In this document: piece by piece, positions 7,256-16,806 of the stretch
How positions within the stretch are numbered: the stretch's first letter is position 1
How the letters are laid out: each line of letters opens with the position of its first letter
Assembly: GCA_019749945.1 (NCBI GenBank)
Contig: JAIEPF010000035.1
Location: 1-47,657, forward strand
Reading direction: 5' to 3'
Source of the DNA: Burkholderiales bacterium
Lineage (GTDB): Bacteria; Pseudomonadota; Gammaproteobacteria; Burkholderiales; SG8-41
DNA length: 47,657 bases
Made by a program: the position numbers and the translations under genes
Notes under the pieces: generated by a model
Seen by the model: the letters and a program-made list of their open reading frames with translations, nothing else
Databases searched by the model: none
What the model was told of the DNA's origin: nothing

Positions 7256-7293
7256 CTGCTCAGCGCATCCGGGTCATGGCCGCGAGGAATCGC
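7256..7293 (-). repeat. Imperfect direct repeat at the 3' end of cobW, copy 2
   Basis: This copy spans the last ten codons and the stop of the intact cobW-family gene and matches 6388-6425 in the same orientation. The two copies bracket the toxin-antitoxin pair and the transposase remnant, the arrangement expected when a small element inserts at a gene 3' end. At about 79% identity this would be an old event. Confidence 0.5.
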
Positions 7294-8333
7294 GCATAGG
7301 CCTGGGGATCGGGCTTCGGAACTCCGGTACTCGGCACCTCCGATTGCCAGCCGAGCACGTCCAATGTGCTTTCGACGGCCTCGCGCGTCATGTTGCGGGT
7401 GATGAACACCAGCCGCGAGCGGCGCTCGGCATCGGGCCAGCGTTCCAGCGTCACCGGTTCGTGAATCAGGGTCTGCACGGCATGCACCGCGACCGGCTCG
7501 CCCTCGACATTGAGCAGCCCCTTGACCCGCAGCAACTCGGCGCCGCGCAGTGAAGCCAGCGCCGTCAGCCAGGCCGTCAGCCCGGCGCGGGTCACCGGCG
7601 CATCCAGCATCAGGCTGTAGGCGCGGATGCCGGCGTCGTGCGCCCCGGCAGTCTGCTGCGTTTCCACGCGGCGGTATTCGCCTTCGCGCAGCCAGCGTGC
7701 GACATCGGCTTCGCGCGACTCCGGCGCAATCGAGGCACCAAACAGTACTGCCGGCGCAATTTCGCCGTGGCTGGCCGTGGTCACTTCGGCCGCGGGATTC
7801 AGTGTGGTGAGCCGTTCCCGCAACACGAGCACGCTGGCAGGATCGGCGATATCGGTCTTGGTGATCAGCAGGCGGTCGGCGACCGCGGCCTGTTTGCGTG
7901 ATTCCGGCTGGGCGTCGAGCTGTGCGCATCCGTTGACGGCATCGACCAGCGTGATCACGCTGTCCAGCGCGTACTGCGGCGCGAGTTTTTCATCGACGAC
8001 CACCGTCTGCACGATCGGCACCGGGTCGGCCAGCCCGGTGGTTTCGATCAGCACGCGATCGAAGGGCGGCAGGTCACCTGCGCGCCGCTGCTTGTCGAGA
8101 TCGCGCAGCGTGTTGACCAGATCGCCACGCACCGTGCAGCAGATGCAGCCACTCGATAACAGCACCGTGTTTTCGTTGGGGGTGGCGATCAGCAGGTGAT
8201 CGAGTCCGATCTCGCCGAACTCGTTGATGATCACCGCGGCGCCGGCCATCGCCGGGTCCTGCAGCAACCGGTTGAGCAGCGTGGTTTTGCCGCTGCCCAG
8301 AAATCCGGTGATGATGGAGACGGGCAGCCGCAT
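7260..8333 (-). CDS. CobW/YjiA-family (G3E) GTPase metallochaperone
   Basis: G3E-family P-loop GTPase, 357 aa. Walker A is GFLGSGKTTL (residues 10-19), the family metal motif is GCICC (Cys63, Cys65, Cys66), and the switch/guanine elements are ETTGLADP and LLITKTD. The C-terminal CobW_C domain is present (AELLRVKGLLNVEG). These proteins deliver zinc, cobalt or other metals to target enzymes using GTP. The neighbouring class I aldolase is not a metalloenzyme, so the target is not obvious from context. The gene follows the aldolase on the same strand after 52 bp and may be the last member of the glycolytic transcript. Its 3' end is one copy of the direct repeat that brackets the toxin-antitoxin islet. 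Confidence 0.92.
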   Translation of the reverse strand: MRLPVSIITGFLGSGKTTLLNRLLQDPAMAGAAVIINEFGEIGLDHLLIATPNENTVLLSSGCICCTVRGDLVNTLRDLDKQRRAGDLPPFDRVLIETTGLADPVPIVQTVVVDEKLAPQYALDSVITLVDAVNGCAQLDAQPESRKQAAVADRLLITKTDIADPASVLVLRERLTTLNPAAEVTTASHGEIAPAVLFGASIAPESREADVARWLREGEYRRVETQQTAGAHDAGIRAYSLMLDAPVTRAGLTAWLTALASLRGAELLRVKGLLNVEGEPVAVHAVQTLIHEPVTLERWPDAERRSRLVFITRNMTREAVESTLDVLGWQSEVPSTGVPKPDPQAYARFLAAMTRMR

Positions 8334-8359
8334 TACTGGAGTAGGCGCTAACTTTTAAT

Positions 8360-8381
8360 ATAAGTATTTGTTTTTATTGAT
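8360..8381 (-). repeat. AT-rich motif after a stop codon, copy 2
   Basis: On the minus strand the 17-bp core AATAAAAACAAATACTT lies seven bases after the aldolase TAA, before the cobW-family gene. It shares 22 identical bases with the copy at 27522-27543. No GC-rich stem is adjacent. Confidence 0.7.
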
Positions 8382-8385
8382 GTTT

Positions 8386-9420
8386 TTATGCGGCTTTGGC
8401 CTGACGTTCCAGTTCGGCGGAATATTTGCCGAGGCTGGCCAGGCCGTTCATTTTGGCGCGGTGCGCCAGCGCAGCCTGGGCGGCAGCGACATTGCCCGCC
8501 GCGCCTTTCCAGGCTTTGAGTGCCGGCTGCTGCAGGGCCCGGCCGTAGGAAAACGACAGCGGCCAGGGCAGCCTGCCCTTGAACTGCGCGTTCATCGAAT
8601 TGAGGTGGGCGGTGGCCACTTCATCACTCTGGCCACCGGACAGGAACGCGATGCCGGCAACCGCGGCAGGCACGGTGCGTTTCAGCACGCGCACGGTGCG
8701 CGCGGCGACTTCATCGACCGGCGCCTGTTTCGCACATTTTTTGCCCGAGATCACCATCGACGGTTTGAGCACGCTGTGTTCCAGCACCACGCGATTCAGG
8801 TACAGCGCTTCGTAGACCGCGTTCAGGGTCCATTCCGTGACCTCTTCGCAACGCTCGATGGTATGGTCGCCATCCATCAGCACCTCGGGTTCGACAATGG
8901 GCACCAATCCGGCTTCCTGGCAGATCGCGGCATAACGCGCCAGGGCATGGGCGTTGGCGGCAATGCTGGTCGAACTCGGCAGGTCGCGGCCGATGTCGAT
9001 CACGGCGCGCCATTTTGCGAACTTGGCGCCGAGCTTGACGTATTCGGCGCAACGTTTGGGCAGGTTGTCGAGACCTTCGGTGACGGTTTCACCGGGGCAA
9101 AAAGCCAGCGGCTTGGCACCGGCATCGACCTTGATGCCCGGCAACACGCCATTTTTTTCCAGCAGCTTGACGAAAGGGGTGCCGTCGGCCGATTTCTGGC
9201 GCAGCGTTTCGTCGTAGAGGATCACACCGCTGATGTGCTCGCCGATGCCGCGGGTCAGAAACAGCATGTCGCGATAGGCGCGGCGGTTTTCTTCGGTGTT
9301 TTCGACGTTGATGCCGTCGAAACGTTTGCCGATGGTGCCGGTGCTTTCATCGGCGGCAAGTATGCCTTTGCCGGGGGCAACCATCGCCTGGGCGATGGCG
9401 GCGAGATCATTTGCTGACAT
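8386..9420 (-). CDS. Class I (animal/plant-type) fructose-bisphosphate aldolase
   Basis: Schiff-base fructose-1,6-bisphosphate aldolase, 344 aa. It cleaves FBP to dihydroxyacetone phosphate and glyceraldehyde 3-phosphate, or makes FBP in gluconeogenesis. The N-terminal KGILAADESTGTIGKRF is the eukaryotic-type class I signature; Lys219 in VLKPSMV is the Schiff-base lysine, and GAKFAKWRAVI supplies phosphate and active-site residues. It is not the metal-dependent class II enzyme common in bacteria, nor the DhnA archaeal type. ATG 9420 has a GGAG ribosome site. Upstream is a 180-bp gap to pyk filled by a palindromic repeat, downstream the cobW-family gene. It belongs to the tkt-gap-pgk-pyk-fba block. 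Confidence 0.94.
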   Translation of the reverse strand: MSANDLAAIAQAMVAPGKGILAADESTGTIGKRFDGINVENTEENRRAYRDMLFLTRGIGEHISGVILYDETLRQKSADGTPFVKLLEKNGVLPGIKVDAGAKPLAFCPGETVTEGLDNLPKRCAEYVKLGAKFAKWRAVIDIGRDLPSSTSIAANAHALARYAAICQEAGLVPIVEPEVLMDGDHTIERCEEVTEWTLNAVYEALYLNRVVLEHSVLKPSMVISGKKCAKQAPVDEVAARTVRVLKRTVPAAVAGIAFLSGGQSDEVATAHLNSMNAQFKGRLPWPLSFSYGRALQQPALKAWKGAAGNVAAAQAALAHRAKMNGLASLGKYSAELERQAKAA

Positions 9421-9455
9421 GGGAACTCCTGCGGATAGTTAAATCAAAAAAACCA

Positions 9456-9557
9456 GCCACAGAGTTCACGGAGAACTGCGTAAAAGCTTGATCCGGGTTT
9501 TGCTTTTCTCTGTGCACCCCTCAAGGGGGTATCGAGAAACTCTGTGAACTCTGTGGC
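9456..9557. repeat. CACAGAG palindromic element, copy A
   Basis: The left arm GCCACAGAGTTCACGGAGAA (9456-9475) pairs with the right arm CTCTGTGAACTCTGTGGC (9540-9557). The centre contains CCGGGTTTT, shared with the other copies. Unlike copies B and C, the right side holds an extra segment: CTCTGTG occurs before and after about 20 bp that include the small hairpin ACCCCTCAAGGGGGT. It lies between pyk and fba within the operon. Confidence 0.8.
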
Positions 9558-9600
9558 CATGCTTTTGAATTTGAATAGGTTGATATTTTACACGCGCCTG

Positions 9601-11037
9601 TTAATTTTTCCGGTGCTCGCCAACCTTGACGATTTTCATGGTGTTGGTGCCGCCGGCACGACCGAAGGGTTCGCCGATGGTGAGCACGATCAGGTCACCG
9701 TGCTGCACCACGCCGCGTTTGAGCAGCTCGTCCTCAGCCATCAGCAGCGCCTTTTCCGGGTTGCGCGCACCCTTGAATCGCACCGGGTGCACGCCGCGGA
9801 ACAGCGTCACCCGGCGGCGGGTGTCGATCACCGAACTCATCGCGTAAATCGGCACCGCGGTGAACATCCGCGACATCATCAATGCCGTGCGACCGCTCTG
9901 GGTCAGCGCGGCAATGGCCTTGATCGCCAGGCCCTTGGCGGTGAACGCGGTGGCGCGGGCGATCGCCTGTTCGACGTCGGATTCCTTCAGTCCGCCCAGA
10001 CGCTCCGGGTAGGTGATGTCTTCTTTTTCGGCCTCGATGCAGACCCGCACCATGGCGGCGATGGTTTCGGCGGGATACTGGCCGGCGGCGGTTTCCGCCG
10101 ACAGCATCACGGCATCGGTGCCGTCGAGCACCGCGTTCGCCACATCGGACACTTCGGCACGGGTCGGAATCGGGCTGGAGATCATCGATTCCATCATCTG
10201 CGTCGCGGTGATGGTCAGCTTCTGCTTTTCACGCGCCATGCGGATCATGCGTTTCTGCAGCGCCGGCACCACCGCATCACCAACCTCAACCGCGAGGTCA
10301 CCGCGCGCCACCATGATGGCGTCCGAGGCATCGAGGATTTCTTCCAGCGCCGGGATCGCCTCGGCGCGTTCGATCTTGGACACGATCAGGCCGTGGCCGC
10401 CGGCGCGGGTCAGCAGGTCGCGCGCCCAGCGCACGTCCTCGCCCGAGCGCGGGAAAGAGACGCCGAGAAAGTCCGCCTTCAGTTCAGCTGCAAGCTTGAT
10501 GTCCTGCTTGTCTTTTTCGGTCAGCGCCGGCGCGGTCAGGCCGCCGCCCTTGCGGTTGATGCCCTTGTTGTTCGACAACAGGCCGCCCTGTTCCACCACC
10601 GTGGTGATGCGCGGTCCGCGCACATTGACCACACCGAGCACCAGACGGCCATCGTCGAGCAGCAAGGTGTCGCCGGGACGTACATCCTTGGGCAGGTTTT
10701 TGTAATCCAGGCCGACAACATCCTGGTCACCCAATTTGCACTCGGCGTCGAGAATGAATTTCGCGCCGGGGACCAGCGTGATTTTGCCGTCCTTGAATTT
10801 GCCGATGCGGATTTTCGGGCCCTGCAGGTCGACCAGCACGCCGACCGCGCGGCCGGCCTTGCGCGCCAATTTTCGCACCAGCTCGACACGGGCCCGATGT
10901 TCATCCGGCGTGCCGTGGGAAAAATTGATGCGTACCACGTCGAGGCCGGCTTCGATCATGCGCGCCAGTGTTTTTGCGTCGCTCGACGCGGGGCCCAGCG
11001 TGGCTACCACCTTGGTTCTGCGTATCATTTGCGCCAC
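9601..11037 (-). CDS. pyk: Pyruvate kinase
   Basis: Pyruvate kinase, 478 aa, full length for the bacterial enzyme; converts phosphoenolpyruvate and ADP to pyruvate and ATP. Seen: RRTKVVATLGPASSDAKTL at the N-terminus, INFSHGTPDEH, the catalytic/metal segment IVSKIERAEAI and IMVARGDLAVEVG, then ITATQMMESM, and the C-terminal domain from about residue 350. The frame starts at GTG 11037; an internal ATG at 11028 would give MIRRTKVV and is an equally good start, as neither has a strong ribosome site. The upstream gap to pgk holds a 22-bp perfect palindrome, and the downstream gap to the aldolase holds palindromic element copy A. Confidence 0.95.
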   Translation of the reverse strand: MAQMIRRTKVVATLGPASSDAKTLARMIEAGLDVVRINFSHGTPDEHRARVELVRKLARKAGRAVGVLVDLQGPKIRIGKFKDGKITLVPGAKFILDAECKLGDQDVVGLDYKNLPKDVRPGDTLLLDDGRLVLGVVNVRGPRITTVVEQGGLLSNNKGINRKGGGLTAPALTEKDKQDIKLAAELKADFLGVSFPRSGEDVRWARDLLTRAGGHGLIVSKIERAEAIPALEEILDASDAIMVARGDLAVEVGDAVVPALQKRMIRMAREKQKLTITATQMMESMISSPIPTRAEVSDVANAVLDGTDAVMLSAETAAGQYPAETIAAMVRVCIEAEKEDITYPERLGGLKESDVEQAIARATAFTAKGLAIKAIAALTQSGRTALMMSRMFTAVPIYAMSSVIDTRRRVTLFRGVHPVRFKGARNPEKALLMAEDELLKRGVVQHGDLIVLTIGEPFGRAGGTNTMKIVKVGEHRKN

Positions 11038-11053
11038 CCATTCCGCTAGTGCT

Positions 11054-11075
11054 GCATCCGGCGCGCGCCGGATGC
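11054..11075. repeat. Perfect 22-bp palindrome between pgk and pyk
   Basis: GCATCCGGCGC is followed directly by its reverse complement GCGCCGGATGC, with no loop in DNA. As RNA it would fold to a GC stem, with no T-run on either side, so it does not look like an intrinsic terminator. It sits about 17 bases upstream of the pyk start on the minus strand, close enough to affect translation initiation or to be an operator. Confidence 0.6.
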
Positions 11076-11096
11076 GCGTGCCGCCTTATTTTCAAA

Positions 11097-12278
11097 CTAC
11101 TTTGCGCGCTGTTCGAGTACTTCAACCGCCGGCAGCGTTTTGCCTTCGAGAAACTCAAGAAATGCACCGCCGCCGGTGGAAATGTACGACACCTGGTCGG
11201 CAATTTTGTATTTCGCCACCGCCGCCAGCGTGTCACCACCACCTGCAATCGAAAATGCTTTTGACGCTGCAATGGCTTCGGCAATCGCCTTGGTGCCGCC
11301 CGCGAACTGGTCGTATTCGAACACGCCGACCGGGCCGTTCCAGACGATGGTGCCGGCCTTGGCGATCAGCCCGGCAAAAATTTTCGCGGTTTTGGCGCCG
11401 ACATCGAGAATCAGGTCATCGGGCCGCACCGCATCGGCGGCAACCGGATTGGCGCGGGCCAGCGCCGACAGCTCGTCGGCCACCACCACATCGACCGGCA
11501 GCGGCACCGTGGCGCCGCGCGCCTTCATGAGGTCGATGATGGCCTGCGCTTCACCCACCAGGTCGGGTTCGGCCAGCGATTTGCCGATGCGCATGCCGGA
11601 CGCGAGCATGAAGGTATTGGCGATGCCGCCGCCGACGATCAGCTGGTCGACTTTGGAGGCCAGCGCCTTGAGGATGGTGAGTTTGGTCGACACCTTGGAG
11701 CCGGCAACGATGGCGAGCAGGGGTCGCGCCGGTTTTTCCAATGCCTTGCCCAGTGCATCGAGTTCAGCCGCCATCAGCGGGCCGGCGCAGGCGATCGGTG
11801 CGAATCTGGCAATACCGTGCGTCGTCGCCTCGGCGCGATGCGCGGTACCAAAAGCGTCGTTCACATAAACATCGCACAGCGCAGCCATTTTGCGCGCCAG
11901 TGCCTCGTCATTTTTTTTCTCGCCCTTGTTGACACGGCAGTTTTCCAGAAGCACAACCTCGCCGGGTTTGACATCGACGCCGTTTTCGACCCAGTGCTGT
12001 ACCAGCCGTACCGGCTGACCGATCATTTCGGCCAGGCGTTTCGCGATCGGCGCCAGCGAGTCTTCGGGCTTCAGCGTGCCCTCGGTCGGACGTCCAAGGT
12101 GGGAGGTCACCATCACCGCGGCGCCGGCGGCGAGAGCGTGTTTGATGCCGGGGATGGTGGCGCGGATGCGCGTGTCTTCGCTGATGTTGCCGGCGTCGTC
12201 CTGCGGCACGTTCAGGTCGGCACGGATGAATACGCGCTTGCCGGCGAGGGGGAGGTCGGTGAGTCGGAGGAACTTCAA
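11097..12278 (-). CDS. pgk: Phosphoglycerate kinase
   Basis: Phosphoglycerate kinase, 393 aa, full length; transfers phosphate between 1,3-bisphosphoglycerate and ADP. Diagnostic segments are [13 protein letters not shown] near residue 15, [12 protein letters not shown] near 57, a substrate-binding arginine region in [35 protein letters not shown] in the hinge region, and the nucleotide loop [10 protein letters not shown] near the C-terminus. It is transcribed after gap and before pyk. The 98-bp gap to gap is filled by palindromic element copy B. The enzyme is cytoplasmic and serves glycolysis and gluconeogenesis, and carbon fixation if the cell has RuBisCO, which this window does not show. 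Confidence 0.96.
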   Translation of the reverse strand: MKFLRLTDLPLAGKRVFIRADLNVPQDDAGNISEDTRIRATIPGIKHALAAGAAVMVTSHLGRPTEGTLKPEDSLAPIAKRLAEMIGQPVRLVQHWVENGVDVKPGEVVLLENCRVNKGEKKNDEALARKMAALCDVYVNDAFGTAHRAEATTHGIARFAPIACAGPLMAAELDALGKALEKPARPLLAIVAGSKVSTKLTILKALASKVDQLIVGGGIANTFMLASGMRIGKSLAEPDLVGEAQAIIDLMKARGATVPLPVDVVVADELSALARANPVAADAVRPDDLILDVGAKTAKIFAGLIAKAGTIVWNGPVGVFEYDQFAGGTKAIAEAIAASKAFSIAGGGDTLAAVAKYKIADQVSYISTGGGAFLEFLEGKTLPAVEVLEQRAK

Positions 12279-12292
12279 ATCAACACCTTTTT

Positions 12293-12363
12293 AGCCACAG
12301 AGGACACAGAGTTCACAGAGAACTTCAAAAGCAACCCGGTTTTTTTCTGTGAACTCTGTGGCT
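12293..12363. repeat. CACAGAG palindromic element, copy B
   Basis: The left arm begins AGCCACAGAGGACACAGAG and continues TTCACAGAGAAC; the right arm ends TTCTGTGAACTCTGTGGCT. The centre is CCCGGTTTTTTT. The left arm shows the 9-base iteration most clearly (CACAGAGGA, CACAGAGTT, CACAGAG). It lies between gap and pgk within the operon. Confidence 0.82.
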
Positions 12364-12376
12364 TGCTTTTCGTTCT

Positions 12377-15411
<3,035 letters not shown>

Positions 15412-15453
15412 GGCTTGCTTGATCCTGGCGAAACGAAAACGGGGGAAATAAAG

Positions 15454-15470
15454 GCCGTCATTATAACGGC
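15454..15470 (-). promoter_or_regulatory. Candidate promoter -10 and small inverted repeat upstream of tkt
   Basis: On the minus strand a perfect TATAAT (15465-15460) lies about 50 bp upstream of the tkt ATG. It is bracketed by an inverted repeat GCCGT / ACGGC that could be an operator. No good -35 hexamer sits at the usual distance, so activator help would be needed if this is the promoter. Confidence 0.35.
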
Positions 15471-15529
15471 AGCACCATGGCAGGCGCGAGAGCCGGAACC
15501 ATTATGTGGCCGGTCCGGCCGTGCCGGCG

Positions 15530-16783
15530 TCATTCCTCGTTCTTGCGCGAGGTCTTGATGCCCAAGTGCTTGAGCTTGCGATACAAATGCGTGCGTTCCA
15601 GGCCCACCACATCGGCCACGCGGCTGATGTTGCCGCCTTCCCGGGCGAGGTGATATTCGAAATAGACGCGCTCGAAAGCATCGCGCGCCTCGCGCAGCGG
15701 TGCGTCGAGCTGCAGCGTCGCGGCGGCATTCGGCGCCGCGGACTGGGGCAGGGCGCGTTGCACTTCCTCCAGCGAAATCTGCTCGCCGACCGCGGTATTG
15801 GCCAGCGTCTGCACCACACTGCGCAATTCGGAAAAATTGCCCGGCCAGTCATGGGTGCGCAGCGCATTCAGCGCCGCGGTGCTGAAATGCCGCGGCGGCA
15901 CCAGTTTCTGTTCGATCAGGTCATTGAGCATGACACCGGCAAGCTCCGGAATATCGTCGCGCTGGTCGCGCAGCAGGGGCAGCTGGATGGTGGTGGCGCC
16001 CAGCAGCTGATAAACACGATCGTCATAACCGCCCTCGGCCACCAGGCCGGACAGCGGGCGGGTCGCGCCGCAAACCACGCGCACGTTATAACGATCGGCC
16101 TGCGACAGCAGCACCTGCAGGCCGCGCTGCTCGAGCTTGTTGAACTCGGCGACATCGCGCACGAACAGCGTGCCGCCACGCGCCGCCTGCAGCAGGTCCA
16201 GCGGAGTCTCCACCGTCTGCGCACCGTGATCGACCACCTGCCACGGATTGCTCGGCACGTGCAGCGCGCGCGCGCAGGCCTCGAAGGCGCAACCCGGCGC
16301 ACCCTGGATCAACACCGGCGCGCGGCCGGCGGCGATTCTTTCAAGTCTTTGCTTCAGCTCCTGGATCACCGGCGTGCGCCCAAGCATCGCCAGCGCCGCG
16401 GTGGCATGCGGTCGCTGTTCGCCGCGGGTGATCGCACGACCGACGGTTGCCAGCAGCTTCTGCAGGGCGATCGGTTTTTCGAGGAAGTCGTAAGCGCCGA
16501 TGCGGGTGGCTTCGACTGCGGTGTCGATGGTGCCGTGGCCCGACATCATCACCACCGGCATGGTCAGCTGCCCGCTGCTCGCCCATTCCTTCAACAGCGT
16601 GATGCCGTCGGTATCCGGCATCCAGATGTCGAGCAGCACCAGATCCGGCCGGATCTGGGTGCGGAAGGCACGGGCGGCGCCGGCGTTTTCAGCGAGCCGC
16701 ACATCGTAACCTTCATCGGAAAGGATTTCCGACAACAATTCGCGGATGCCCACTTCGTCGTCTACTACCAGTATTTGTCGCAT
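15530..16783 (-). CDS. ntrX: NtrX-like response regulator with a degenerate AAA+ domain
   Basis: Response regulator of the NtrC/NtrX class, 417 aa, paired with the NtrY-like kinase just upstream. The receiver domain is intact: Asp8/Asp9, phospho-acceptor Asp52 in LLDIWMP, and Lys103 in FLEKP. A Fis-type helix-turn-helix ends the protein (NISRVADVVGLERTHLYRKL). The central domain is abnormal. Walker A reads GAPGCAFE (161-168) with no GK, the Walker B region reads GGTLFVRDVAE with no acidic DE pair, and the GAFTGA sigma54-contact loop is absent because the region between them is shortened. Later AAA+ landmarks (LPLLRDQRDDIPEL, HDWPGNFSELR) remain. It is probably a phosphorylation-controlled DNA-binding protein that does not hydrolyse ATP or drive sigma54 open-complex formation. 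Confidence 0.85.
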   Translation of the reverse strand: MRQILVVDDEVGIRELLSEILSDEGYDVRLAENAGAARAFRTQIRPDLVLLDIWMPDTDGITLLKEWASSGQLTMPVVMMSGHGTIDTAVEATRIGAYDFLEKPIALQKLLATVGRAITRGEQRPHATAALAMLGRTPVIQELKQRLERIAAGRAPVLIQGAPGCAFEACARALHVPSNPWQVVDHGAQTVETPLDLLQAARGGTLFVRDVAEFNKLEQRGLQVLLSQADRYNVRVVCGATRPLSGLVAEGGYDDRVYQLLGATTIQLPLLRDQRDDIPELAGVMLNDLIEQKLVPPRHFSTAALNALRTHDWPGNFSELRSVVQTLANTAVGEQISLEEVQRALPQSAAPNAAATLQLDAPLREARDAFERVYFEYHLAREGGNISRVADVVGLERTHLYRKLKHLGIKTSRKNEE

Positions 16784-16806
16784 AGTGTTTGGTCTGCTTG
16801 GTCTGT

